Assembly: GCA_025061835.1 (NCBI GenBank)
Contig: JANXAC010000012.1
Coordinates: 1-44,214 of the forward strand
Reading direction: 5' to 3'
DNA from: Spirochaetota bacterium
Lineage (GTDB): Bacteria; Spirochaetota; Brevinematia; DTOW01
DNA: 44,214 bases
The position numbers and the translations under genes were made by a program. The notes beneath the pieces were generated by a model, which had not been told where the DNA came from, did no database searches, and was given only the letters and a program-made list of their open reading frames with translations. Of the stretch, positions 25,871-36,200 are shown piece after piece (positions within the stretch are counted from its first letter, which is position 1; the number at the start of each line of letters is the position of its first letter).

Positions 25871-26257
25871 ATGATACTAAAAATTCCCTACAGCATTGAT
25901 GACTTCATAGTGAAAACAGTTATGAAGAAAGACATCGTTGCAGAGGGTGAGATCTCATTTTCAACTTCTTTGAGAATTGACTGTAATTTCAAAGGTAAAA
26001 TAAAATCTGAGAACGGATTTCTTATAATTTCTCACACATCAACAATTACTGGTGATATATCCGCAGGAACGATAATGATAGCAGGAAAAGTTATAGGAAA
26101 CATAAATGCTACCAAGAAAGTTGAACTTTTCAGTGGTTCTGAAGTCATAGGTAACATAAAATCTCCAAGATTTAGGATGGAGGATGATGTTAAGTTTGAA
26201 GGAGAATGTGACATATTCTATGATGATGAGGAACAAAAGGAGGCTCAAAATGCGTAA
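25871..26257 (+). CDS. Bactofilin
   Basis: Cytoskeletal protein of the bactofilin family (formerly DUF583), 128 residues. The core is a right-handed beta-helix seen as short repeating strands: VAEGEISFSTSLRIDCNFKG, then KIKSENGFLIISHTSTITGD, ISAGTIMIAGKVIGNI, NATKKVELFSGSEVIGNI and KSPRFRMEDDVKFEGEC. The C-terminal tail is acidic. Bactofilins polymerise without nucleotide and guide local cell-wall work; in spirochaetes a role in cell shape has been described. An AGGAAG ribosome-binding site lies before the ATG. The last 8 nt overlap the LptA-like start. Confidence 0.9.
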   Translation: MILKIPYSIDDFIVKTVMKKDIVAEGEISFSTSLRIDCNFKGKIKSENGFLIISHTSTITGDISAGTIMIAGKVIGNINATKKVELFSGSEVIGNIKSPRFRMEDDVKFEGECDIFYDDEEQKEAQNA

Positions 26258-27233
26258 AATAATTTACATACTTTTACCTTTGTTTGCTATGGCTTTACTT
26301 ATGAATATTGATACATTCGCTCAAAAGAAGCAACAACAGAAACCTACTAGGGAGAAGATAGTTGTAACAGGTCCAAAAGTCAAGATACAGAAGGATTTCA
26401 CACTGTTTGAAAGCACACCAAATAGAAGACCTATTGCTACCAAAGGATCAAATTACATTGAAGCAGATGTCATAAAGTTCTACTCAGCAAAAAACTACAC
26501 TATTTCAGAAGGTAATGTAGTATTCAAAAACTACGAGAAAAACATTGAGATAACATCAGGATACTCTGAGTTCTACGGCGACACAGGTGATGTAACTTTT
26601 GCACAATCACCTAGAATGTATATATCAAACGAAAACCTATACACTGGTGGTGATAGAGTGTTTATGAATGTCAACGAAGATAAGGTTAATATTGAAGAAA
26701 ATGGTTTTATCACAAACCAAGAATTCAGAGCATTCGCTAAAAAGATTGAGTATATATCAAAAAACAACCTAGCAAGGATGTTCGGTGATGTTAGAGTTAT
26801 GGCTACAAACCTTAACATTAGAAGCGACATTGCCTTCGCTAGTATATACAGCAACACCATATCAAACTACATAGGATACGGTAATGTAGTAGTAGAAACA
26901 AAGAATATAAATTCAAGGTCAGAACATCTGATAGCAAATTTCAGGAGCAGAAATGAGATTGATAGATATGTTCTAACTACAAATGTGATTGTTGATGGTA
27001 AGGACATTTATGTAGAAGCATTCAAGATGGTTGGAGTAGTTTCAAATATCGTAGAAAATAATACCACTAACGAACTCAAATACTACACCTTCACAGGTGG
27101 AGGCAAACAAGTCTATTACCAAAATAAGAAAGAAAACACTACTCTTGAGTGCGACTTACTTGAGGTTGTGATGGATAAAGATAATGAACTAGTCTCTTCC
27201 ACAGCCAGAGGAAGAGTTAGAGTAATAAAGTAA
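26250..27233 (+). CDS. LptA/OstA-like periplasmic protein
   Basis: Exported protein of 327 residues. Signal peptide MRKIIYILLPLFAMALLMNIDTFA, then a basic Gln/Lys linker (KKQQQKPTREK), then a long run of regularly spaced beta strands typical of the OstA/LptA beta-jellyroll: NYIEADVIKFYSAKNYTISEGN, VVFKNYEKNIEITSGYSEFY, VFMNVNEDKVNIEENG, and so on to the end. LptA forms the periplasmic bridge that carries LPS/LOS from LptBFG to the outer membrane; lptB lies 9 kb away. The ATG at 26250 has a strong AAGGAGG 7-8 nt upstream; the frame extending to 26184 lies within bactofilin and is not used. LptC or LptD N-domain relatives cannot be excluded. Confidence 0.78.
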   Translation: MRKIIYILLPLFAMALLMNIDTFAQKKQQQKPTREKIVVTGPKVKIQKDFTLFESTPNRRPIATKGSNYIEADVIKFYSAKNYTISEGNVVFKNYEKNIEITSGYSEFYGDTGDVTFAQSPRMYISNENLYTGGDRVFMNVNEDKVNIEENGFITNQEFRAFAKKIEYISKNNLARMFGDVRVMATNLNIRSDIAFASIYSNTISNYIGYGNVVVETKNINSRSEHLIANFRSRNEIDRYVLTTNVIVDGKDIYVEAFKMVGVVSNIVENNTTNELKYYTFTGGGKQVYYQNKKENTTLECDLLEVVMDKDNELVSSTARGRVRVIK

Positions 27234-27286
27234 TTCTATTCAACTTCATCAGTCAGCCAGTGTTTGAATATTCTAAACAATATCCT

Positions 27287-27308
27287 AACTCCATTGGGAA
27301 ACGGAGTT
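27287..27308. terminator. Hairpin downstream of LptA-like gene
   Basis: AACTCC (27287-27292), a 10-nt loop, GGAGTT (27303-27308), 54 nt after the LptA-like stop. It lies in the gap between two convergent genes. There is no strong T-run, so it is a weak terminator candidate. Confidence 0.35.
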
Positions 27309-27379
27309 TGTCTTATCAACATTTGCATCATTTAGGTTTTCTAGTAGTGAGTTAAACTAACATACACCACTTTACTTTT

Positions 27380-27421
27380 AGTTTTATAAGATTTTGATAT
27401 AAAACTCCAAAACAGTTTTAT
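27380..27421. terminator. Three-part inverted-repeat structure between convergent genes
   Basis: AGTTTTAT (27380-27387), ATAAAACT (27399-27406) and AGTTTTAT (27414-27421). The middle arm can pair perfectly with either flanking copy, giving two mutually exclusive 8-bp hairpins. It lies 52 nt beyond the stop of the SprA-like gene on the minus strand and between convergent transcripts, so a bidirectional terminator is most likely. Confidence 0.4.
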
Positions 27422-27472
27422 CTAAACCACATAAAGACCCAAGTTAATACTTCCTGAACTCTATAAGAAATA

Positions 27473-30400
27473 TCAAAACACTATTCTTACATTAAGACCA
27501 AACTCAACGCCAGGTATTACATCAAAAAACTTCTCCATTACATCATTGTTTTGAACATATATCTCGGATAACTGTCCTACCAACAATTTTCCATACATAC
27601 TAAACCTGACAAAGTCCGAAAAATTCAGACTTGTCTCGTGAAGAAAATTAACTTCAAAAACCTTCCTCCTAAAACTCGCGAATTTATTGTTATTATACCA
27701 AGGTCTTTCTGTGTAGAAATTGACTTCTTCCCTATTCTCTATTACTGATGCTGTTCTTACCTTGATGAACACTAGATCAACATCACTCTCAGATGGTACC
27801 TTAAAAGAATATGTAAGCCTCACACTGTGCGATAGAAGATTGAAAAGCGATTGAGGATAGGAAAGCCCTATACCAAAATTAGAATAAAAACTAGGAATGT
27901 TTGTCATAATATCCTGGTAGGAGTAGGATAGTGTGTATGATACTGCAAGGTTTTGTTGGTCAAAAACACCAGAAAAGGATGATGAGAAATTCAAAGTATT
28001 TTTCATAGTTAGTGTGTTGAAATCCTCATCACGAGTATAGGATAGATTAGCGATAATATCATTAACAGAGATGTTTGTTGTCCTTCTGAATATAAACCAA
28101 TCAAGTTTGTATATAGGAATATATGAAACAGCTGAAAAGACAATCCTATTCAGTTGCCTAAAACTACTTAACTCCCTAACAGTCGTAGTTGAGTAGTCAA
28201 AATTGTAATTACGAGGGATAATACCAAGAATTAAATCATCAAAAGGTATAAGAGATAGAGATATACCAGCAGAACTGAACTGGTTAAGAATACTCCTTAC
28301 CTGATACAGATTTGAAACAAAAACAAGAGCATTACTTAAGTTGTTATACCCGAAAAGCCCAATATACTCATAGAAAGGTATCGCAACTATTCCACGGTAG
28401 ATGTTGTTTGTGTAAAAGTCATACCACTTCAGGTTATAGTCTATAGCATTTGCAGAAAAGGTAGTGTTATGAGATGAATTAAGAGAAAAAGTGCTGAATA
28501 TGAGTCTATTGATATTCACATCAATCTTATATGTTATTCTTCCAGTCATCTGAAGGTCTCTCGTTATGTTCGTTGTGTAGCTGAAGTTAAAGTCTTTGAA
28601 CTCATACAAGGGTGTTATGTAGATATTGAATGTGTTAAGGATGTTTGCGAATGAGAGTGAAAGAGTATCCGACTCAAAAACTTCCCTTCTAAAGCCTCTC
28701 TCTTTGAAACCTTCTAGTAGTAGCGTTAATGAGTACTGATTTCTTATTGGTATCGTCGCACTTGACAGTTCTTGAACGAATGGAATGGTATTTGATTCAC
28801 TTGATGAGAAGGTCTCTGAATGTTTAAAGACGTTATTAATGCCAACGAAGAAATAGTTTATTCCTGTTGAAAGACCTAAAGAATAACTCCAAGTCTGGAA
28901 GGACGGCGAAGAAAATATAAATACATTATTAGTCCTTGTATCCACATTCCTTGCGTTATAGACTGAAGATAAGTCAACTGAATTCCTTATGCTTACAACA
29001 TTACCAAAAAGAGAGATTGGGTAGGATACATTTAAGGCAGAACTCAATCCTATTTCTTCTGTCGTTGTGTTCTTTAGAAAGACACTCGTTCCTAAACTCA
29101 AAAGTCCATTTTGGTATGACCTATCATGTCTATCAGAGTACGAATAAGACAGGTTCGGTAGAAAACTTATGTTATGTTTTGAATAAATTGAATACCTGAA
29201 ACTTCTTGCAAAATTGTTGTAAAGCAGATACTCTGGCAATGTCGGATCTTGATATGTATCTTCGGTCTGAATTGAGTATGAGTAATTCAATCCTGAATAC
29301 TTCAGCATGTCAGATGAATAGTAATGAGTGAATGAAAAGATATTTACATTATCCTTACCACCAGTACCTCTGAAGTTCGGGAATATATTCTCTACAAAGA
29401 AAGTTGTGTATGGGTTTGAAATTAAAGGTAAATCAAAAGCCTTAATTTCACTACCATACGAGAGTGAAAGCGAAGAATTCACAGCACTGCTAACTAACCA
29501 ATTCACATCTGTCAAGAAAATCTCATTAAACCAAACCTCACCTATATTGAGTGGTTCTGAAGAATTTTCATCAACACGCACTCCTAACTCAACGGAATTT
29601 ACATCTCTAAAGGAAGGGAAACCGACTATATTCGGATAGATCGTATCATAAACATTATTGTTTATTATCATTCTATAATCTTCTCTTATCCTGACCTCAA
29701 GTCTATTCCATTTATCTTTATCAAGTCTTCCAGTCGGTATCACAAATTCAAAGTAATCCCTCTCCTTTGAAAGAAACCTGACTACAATACTCTCATCATT
29801 CAAAGTATCACCTGAAGGTTTTATACTCTGGTTAAGTTCATTCACAGTAGGGATGAATACATAAAACACTATCTTTGAGTAATAAGAAAAGTTTTGAGAT
29901 GAATTGAAACCTATGTTTAAAACACCTTCCCTACCTCCTTGATACGGAGTGAAATTTGTGTTTACCGACGAGTTTGAAAGGTTATACATAACTCTTACTG
30001 ATGCTTCATCTATTGACTTTGCTTCGGAAACGGATATACCACCTGTCCCGTGAATGTATGAGTATTCCTGTAATCTTTCCTTCTCCTCTGGTGTTTTTGC
30101 GTCAATGTTGAAAAACCTATGTTTTAGGTATAACGGTGAGTCATAAACTGATATACTGGTAGATTTTATCTGATACGGATCTTTCAGTATAATACCATCA
30201 ACCTTGTATGTTCTAGTAGTCCTGAACTTGAGTTGTATCTCGTCTATCAACAATCTCCCCTTGATACCTTGAAATTTCTTGAGGATTATTCTAACCATAA
30301 ATGTTCTTTTCAGGATCTCAACCTGTGAGGGTGAAAGAGATGCTAAAGGTATAAATAACTGTTTCCAACCGCTACCTTCAACAATGTTTGAAAACGAAAC

Positions 30401-33121
30401 GAAACTCTCATTAGTATCCAACCTTCCATTCCTATCAAGATCCTCCGTATCAATCCTACCATTACCGCCCCCCTTCCTACCACTACCTATTCTAGTTATC
30501 ACACTGTTATTCTGAATATCGTTGAATTCAAAACCGTTCTGTGAGGTTGTGAATTCCTGATCAAGGACACCATCACCATCCATATCCTCTGAAAACCTAC
30601 CAAACTGTAGAAGCATCACGACTTGGTTTGTATTGTTATCTTCATAGTTTCCATCGCCATCGTTATCCATCTGAAGCCTGTATGAAACCATAACTTCACT
30701 CAAGTCTGATATATCAACTCCAGATGGATTTAACATCATCATCGCACCAACCCAACTACCACTTGAGAAATCGTAATCAAACACTAAAGATACTTGCGAT
30801 ACATTAGGAAAGTCATTAGGAGACAGCCTACCCCCACTTGCTATATAAGGACCAGGCTTCTGAGAATAAGGAAGTATTTGAGAAGATGGAATATTCCAAG
30901 TGTAAGACATAAGAGTAAATGACTCATTCGCATAATACTGTCTGTAATCTCTGTAATATAATTTGCCTCTATTGGTATAGTAGCATCCATCACTTGATGA
31001 TTGAGATGAGAGATACCAAGAGTCCTCATCCTTGCTTATTAAGAGAGATCTCTTGTTTGACTCAAAATCATCAACTATCGCTGCACCAAACGAGTTTGGA
31101 TTAACTACAGAAATAGCATACTCTGTATCAAGATAGCCTGAAAACTTGTTATCTCCTATACCAAAGATTCTCTTAATATCAATCCTGTTTATAACTGAGG
31201 TAACCATACCAGTTTCAGGTGGAGCAGTTGTCATTCTAGGTGCCGTTCCTCCTGTCTGTGAAACCCAGATACCTGTTGATAACTTCGTATTCATAAAGTC
31301 AAACACCTGATAGTCAGCAATAGCACCTAGAGATATTTTCTGACTACCTCCAAAAAACGGTCTGTATTCATAGGAAATTTCTACCTTATCACCTTCGTTT
31401 ATAAGCGTTGAATCTCTAAATACTATCCTACCTATTGGGTATATTATCGTGTATTTATCTTTTGGTATTAAGACACCATTCACTCTAACTTCTTCACTAT
31501 TTTCTACAATATCAAAGTCAAGCTGGTATGTGCTTATCGTCTCAAAGTACCTCACTTTAAAAGTGTATGTAGACTCATAATCAAAGGGGTCTCTTGATAG
31601 TGTGTAGATGTTATAGTTTGCGTTTGATAGAAACGGCGTTGGGTTGTTAAATCTTATTATTCCCTTTACCACATCTATGTAGTAATCGGATTGTGAGAAC
31701 TGGATGCCTGCTAGTATGTTTAGGTCAGATGTTAGGTAATTTCTAATCTCAAACGTTTGAGACAAGTCAAGATTTCCTACTCCCAGAGAATAGATATTCT
31801 TAAGTTCGTAGGGTGAGTATCCTAAAGAAGATTTGAAAAGGTAGAGGTATTCCTTAGTATCGCTACCATTTCCCTTGTATATGTTAGTTGAAAACGTTAT
31901 AGGCAGTCCTGAGTTATGAGTGTAGAAAACAACAAGAGATTTACTCCTATCAAGAGAATACCTTAACTCAACTTCGCTGCTAAATCTGTCAAATATGTAC
32001 TCATTACCTTGGGCCAATTTTCTAAAAGGTATCCCATCAATGTAAACATCTGATGGTTCAAATGATGAAACCGACACCAAAAGAACCAAAGAAGATACAT
32101 CCACATTACTATCTGGAAGTTTGAAGAACTTCCTCTTTACAAAATCAATATCTCTAACATTTCTTTCCGATACTCTCCTCGTTCCTGTAAATGACTTTTT
32201 TGAAGGTATCGTAGTTGATAGTGTTCCTATAGATTCAATTGAGAAATTACCTCTCTTACCGACAAACTTTATACCTTGCGCAGACCTTGATATAGCGGTG
32301 TATGAAATATACTTACTACTAGGCTTTGAAAAACTGACATCACCAAAGGTAAGTTCCCTTACAAAGGGTTTATCATCAGAAGTAGGAATAGGCATAGGTT
32401 GAGGAGTAGTTGGTTGCTTTGCTGGGGGATTATCAGGTTCTTTGTATGACACATTAAATCTATTTATGGCACTCTTTTGGTCAAACTCAATATCAACACT
32501 AACCTTATTACCTATCTTACTTGTTGATGAAACCCTCATATCCTGATTTACATTGAAGTTTTCCTTTATGTATGAAGAAATAGGTGTTAGGAGTTCTGGA
32601 GTTTTCCTAACAACTCCGTAAGACAAACCAAACAGTATATTACCTCTTGCAAAAACTCTACTGTCAAGTTGCTCTATGTCAACCGCAACAACAGGTCTCT
32701 CTAGTCTATAGTATTCTCTTCTAATCCGTTCATCTTCTAGAAGAATATCCTTTATGATCCAATCTTCATCCAATAAAGACTCTACATTTCTCATAACCTG
32801 TTCTATTTCCTGCTCCTTACTTAAATCTGGTGAATACCTTTGGATTCTTTCATTAATGATATAGTCAAAATTAGTAGGTAATTCTGGTTCATATTCCCTT
32901 ATCCTCAAAGACAGAAGATTATCTATTTCTTTAGGTTCTAACAAGTTTGTTAAACTTTGATGAGACTGGTCAGATTGACTGTTAGTATTGTCTCCATTTG
33001 TAGATTGATCAGCAGCTTGCGAAGTTAAGGAAGTGCTATCAACATTCTCACTTGCGAAAACTACAAGCATAATGAGAAGTGAAAAAGATATCAAGAGTGG
33101 AGTAAGAAGTGATCCTCTCAT
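27473..33121 (-). CDS. Giant SprA-like outer-membrane protein
   Basis: Exported protein of about 1,882 residues. A signal peptide (LLTPLLISFSLLIMLVVFA) is followed by a Ser/Thr/Gln-rich linker and then beta strands with aromatic ends to the C-terminus (GVEFGLNVRIVF). Segments resemble SprA/Sov, the 36-strand translocation pore of the Bacteroidota type IX secretion system: VDDFESNKRSL followed by WYLSS, RVNGVLIPKDKYTI with RIVFRDS, FFGGSQKISLG, and RRLSP-type (GGRLSPNDFPNV). Mid-protein Asp-rich loops (DNDGDGNYEDNN, DMDGDGVLDQEF, DLDRNGRLDTNE) look like calcium-binding EF-hand/dockerin-type loops. It is shorter than typical SprA (over 2,000). Function in this organism is unknown; protein export or assembly of surface structures is an inference. 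The ATG at 33121 is favoured; the ATG at 33157 lies inside the promoter. Confidence 0.7.
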   Translation of the reverse strand: MRGSLLTPLLISFSLLIMLVVFASENVDSTSLTSQAADQSTNGDNTNSQSDQSHQSLTNLLEPKEIDNLLSLRIREYEPELPTNFDYIINERIQRYSPDLSKEQEIEQVMRNVESLLDEDWIIKDILLEDERIRREYYRLERPVVAVDIEQLDSRVFARGNILFGLSYGVVRKTPELLTPISSYIKENFNVNQDMRVSSTSKIGNKVSVDIEFDQKSAINRFNVSYKEPDNPPAKQPTTPQPMPIPTSDDKPFVRELTFGDVSFSKPSSKYISYTAISRSAQGIKFVGKRGNFSIESIGTLSTTIPSKKSFTGTRRVSERNVRDIDFVKRKFFKLPDSNVDVSSLVLLVSVSSFEPSDVYIDGIPFRKLAQGNEYIFDRFSSEVELRYSLDRSKSLVVFYTHNSGLPITFSTNIYKGNGSDTKEYLYLFKSSLGYSPYELKNIYSLGVGNLDLSQTFEIRNYLTSDLNILAGIQFSQSDYYIDVVKGIIRFNNPTPFLSNANYNIYTLSRDPFDYESTYTFKVRYFETISTYQLDFDIVENSEEVRVNGVLIPKDKYTIIYPIGRIVFRDSTLINEGDKVEISYEYRPFFGGSQKISLGAIADYQVFDFMNTKLSTGIWVSQTGGTAPRMTTAPPETGMVTSVINRIDIKRIFGIGDNKFSGYLDTEYAISVVNPNSFGAAIVDDFESNKRSLLISKDEDSWYLSSQSSSDGCYYTNRGKLYYRDYRQYYANESFTLMSYTWNIPSSQILPYSQKPGPYIASGGRLSPNDFPNVSQVSLVFDYDFSSGSWVGAMMMLNPSGVDISDLSEVMVSYRLQMDNDGDGNYEDNNTNQVVMLLQFGRFSEDMDGDGVLDQEFTTSQNGFEFNDIQNNSVITRIGSGRKGGGNGRIDTEDLDRNGRLDTNESFVSFSNIVEGSGWKQLFIPLASLSPSQVEILKRTFMVRIILKKFQGIKGRLLIDEIQLKFRTTRTYKVDGIILKDPYQIKSTSISVYDSPLYLKHRFFNIDAKTPEEKERLQEYSYIHGTGGISVSEAKSIDEASVRVMYNLSNSSVNTNFTPYQGGREGVLNIGFNSSQNFSYYSKIVFYVFIPTVNELNQSIKPSGDTLNDESIVVRFLSKERDYFEFVIPTGRLDKDKWNRLEVRIREDYRMIINNNVYDTIYPNIVGFPSFRDVNSVELGVRVDENSSEPLNIGEVWFNEIFLTDVNWLVSSAVNSSLSLSYGSEIKAFDLPLISNPYTTFFVENIFPNFRGTGGKDNVNIFSFTHYYSSDMLKYSGLNYSYSIQTEDTYQDPTLPEYLLYNNFARSFRYSIYSKHNISFLPNLSYSYSDRHDRSYQNGLLSLGTSVFLKNTTTEEIGLSSALNVSYPISLFGNVVSIRNSVDLSSVYNARNVDTRTNNVFIFSSPSFQTWSYSLGLSTGINYFFVGINNVFKHSETFSSSESNTIPFVQELSSATIPIRNQYSLTLLLEGFKERGFRREVFESDTLSLSFANILNTFNIYITPLYEFKDFNFSYTTNITRDLQMTGRITYKIDVNINRLIFSTFSLNSSHNTTFSANAIDYNLKWYDFYTNNIYRGIVAIPFYEYIGLFGYNNLSNALVFVSNLYQVRSILNQFSSAGISLSLIPFDDLILGIIPRNYNFDYSTTTVRELSSFRQLNRIVFSAVSYIPIYKLDWFIFRRTTNISVNDIIANLSYTRDEDFNTLTMKNTLNFSSSFSGVFDQQNLAVSYTLSYSYQDIMTNIPSFYSNFGIGLSYPQSLFNLLSHSVRLTYSFKVPSESDVDLVFIKVRTASVIENREEVNFYTERPWYNNNKFASFRRKVFEVNFLHETSLNFSDFVRFSMYGKLLVGQLSEIYVQNNDVMEKFFDVIPGVEFGLNVRIVF

Positions 33122-33135
33122 AACATTAATAGAAT

Positions 33136-33165
33136 ATTCTATAATTCCAAACCACATAAATTCAA
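33136..33165 (-). promoter_or_regulatory. Promoter of SprA-like gene
   Basis: TTGAAT (33165-33160), an 18-nt spacer and TAGAAT (33141-33136) on the minus strand, ending 14 nt before the ATG at 33121. The predicted leader is about 8 nt. It lies back-to-back with the helicase promoter, whose -35 begins at 33168. Confidence 0.5.
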
Positions 33166-33167
33166 AG

Positions 33168-33196
33168 TTGATTTTTACTCATTAATCAATTATAAT
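33168..33196 (+). promoter_or_regulatory. Promoter of SNF2-family helicase gene
   Basis: TTGATT (33168-33173), a 17-nt spacer and a perfect TATAAT (33191-33196). Unlike most promoters here, it leaves a leader of about 26 nt with an AGGTGA ribosome-binding site before the ATG at 33229. Confidence 0.65.
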
Positions 33197-33228
33197 CTCT
33201 TTTGATTTAAATTCGGTTAGGTGACACT

Positions 33229-36200
33229 ATGATTACTAGGTCTATGATCCTTAATGAGTTCGGTGAAAAGACATATAACAAAGCACTGAAATCTATAGAT
33301 AATATTGAGATACTTGACATAGATATCATATCAATTGACCACACAATAAAAGTTTATGGTAAGATCAGAAGTGATGAAGAAGAGACAATAGCAACAAAGA
33401 TTGAAATTGACTCCGAATCTGAAGATATAATATCCTCTGAATGTTCCTGTGGCTCCAGAAACTGCGAACACGTAGTTATTCTATTATTAAGTCTAAACAA
33501 TCAGGATAAAGATGAAATCCTTACCAAAAGTAAGAAAGTTTTAAGCGACAGAAAACTACTACCCTTGGAAATAATCCTTGACTTCTCCCAATTAAGATCC
33601 TTATCCGTTATAAGAGTGAGATTTGACCTAGCAGATAAAAAGTTAGCAAGAAGCCCTAAAAACTACATATACGAATACATAATTGACGATGTTAAATCAA
33701 TAAAAGTTACTCCGGAGGATGATAGGTTTTTGAGAACTCTAATATCTGAAAACAACATCTATACATATCCTGACGAAGGTATAAGCCTTTCAATGAGCCA
33801 ATTTATCAGAATGATAGACCTACTCAAAGAGCATCCAAGAGTTTATATACATCCAAATCACGAAGAGTTGGTTATAACAGATAATGTATTCATACCCAAA
33901 CTTAGTATAGTTTATGAGGAGGATAATAACAATAAAAAACTTAGAATAATCACCGAAGAAGATTACTCAAATACATACATCATCGCAAATGGTAACACCA
34001 AAAGAGTATTGAGAGGGAATTATCTATACACTTTTGACAACCCTATACCGATTGAAACATGGCTTACAATACTTGAAAACAAGTTCAAGATAGGCGAGAA
34101 AGAGTTTCCGAAGTTCTTCGGAAAATTCTACGAATTACTATCAAAGACCTCAAGAATAAACTTAAGTAGCGATATAAGCATAAATAAACCTGTTATAGTA
34201 AATGTATCAGATGTTGATATAAAAATTTACCTTGACTACAACGAGAGTATTGGTAAAGTGTATTGGGAACCTGCAGTTATATATAAAGGCAAGGAAACAA
34301 AAATAAAAGATCTCTTTGATGTTCTAGTCAATCACGTTGAGATAGACACAAACCACTTTATAAGTGATTTGAAAACATTGAGGCAGGTAATACTCAATAA
34401 ACTATACGATATAGGGATGAAAGAATACATAGTTTCAGTAAATAACTTAAGCCATTATATAAATATATCCAAGGATGAATTTATCAAAAAGGTCTTACAA
34501 GGATACAAGAGATGGGGTAGCGGGTTTGAGGTTTCAAACAGGACGAGGGCATTGGTCCCAATAGAAGTTAAGGTAATATTTGATATTGATATCCAATCTG
34601 AAGGCAAGAGAAACTTCAAATTTAACTTCAGAGTAGTCCTAGTAGAACCTGATACAAATACGATAGTTAAGGAAACAAGTATAGATAACTTCTTGAAAAG
34701 CATTCAAGAGATATCAGGCAATGATATTATTGACCTCTCTGGAAAGTATTACACTATAATCAACTTAGATGAGATAAACAAGATTATTGAAAAAATCAGA
34801 GAGATGGACCTAGAAAACAGTAATGAAGGTAGTATAATAAGATTGATGAGAATTATATCTCTTGAAGATGAGATAATTGAGAGTAAATTATTCCAGTCAT
34901 TGAGGGTTAGAAAAGATGAGATCGTTGAGAAACTTAAAAGCGAGATAAAATCTCTTGGTAATGATTTTAGTTTGGAATTACCCAAAGATGTAGAAAAGGT
35001 GATAAGAGAATATCAGAAGGTTGGATATTACTGGCTTCATTTTCTATATAAGAACGGGTTTGGCGGTATTCTTGCAGATGATATGGGGCTTGGTAAGACA
35101 CTCCAAGCCTTGACATTCATAAAGAAGATAAGCGAAACTTCAAAGACATCCCCATCGCTTGTGATATGCCCAACTTCACTCACACACAATTGGGCTAGAG
35201 AGATAGAAAAGTTCTTCCCATCACTTAAATACACAGTCATATCTGGGAAACCAAAAGACAGAGAAGAACTACTCAATAACTTTTCAGACTATGATGTAAT
35301 TATAACATCTTACGCACTACTGAGGAATGACATAGACCTATACTTATCAAAGAACTTTGAAGTTGTTGTAGTTGACGAAGCACAGTATATAAAGAACAAA
35401 GAAGCAAAGATAACGAGATATGTTAAACTTCTTAAATCACAGATAAAGGTTGCTCTCACAGGAACACCAATTGAGAACTCCGTATCCGACTTATGGTCCA
35501 TATTTGACTTCATAATGCCAGGAGTTTTAGGGAACTATCAGTCCTTTATAGAAAGATATTCTAAACCTGAAAACCATAGCGAACTCGCCAAGAGAATATC
35601 ATACTTCATACTAAGAAGGAAAAAGGAGGATGTCCTCAAAGAACTACCAAAGAAAATAGAGCAAAATATCTTCGTTCCGCTATCACCGGCGCAGAGCGAG
35701 ATATACGAGAATGTAGCCAAGGAGGTTAGATTAAGCATACTTAAGCAGGTTGGAGAAGCAGGTTTTGAAAAATCCAAAATTCATATACTCTCTGGCTTAA
35801 CAAAACTAAGACAGATATGTAATCACCCATACCTAGTATCAGAAGAATATAAGGATGTCAAATCTGGTAAAATGGAACTTCTCATGGACCTACTTGATGA
35901 TGCCATACAAGGAGGACATAAAGTGCTAGTGTTCTCTCAATTCGTTGAGATGCTTAAGATCATAAAAGAAGAGTTTAGAAAACTAGGTATAAGATACTCA
36001 TATCTAGATGGTTCTACAAAAAATAGACAATCTGTGATAGATGAATTCAACCAAAATGATGATATAAAGGTATTCCTGATAAGTTTAAAAGCAGGTGGTT
36101 TTGGTATAAACCTAACATCAGCAGACATAGTCATCCTATACGACCCGTGGTGGAACCCAATGATTGAAAAACAAGCTATGGATAGAGCACATAGAATAGG

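Noticed and set aside
26184-26249. Upstream extension of the LptA-like protein
   Set aside because: It lies in bactofilin; the ATG at 26250 has an AAGGAGG site and begins a proper signal peptide.
30500-30700. EF-hand-like DxDGDG loops taken as a separate calcium-binding protein
   Set aside because: They are continuous with the SprA-like reading frame; treated as loops of that protein.
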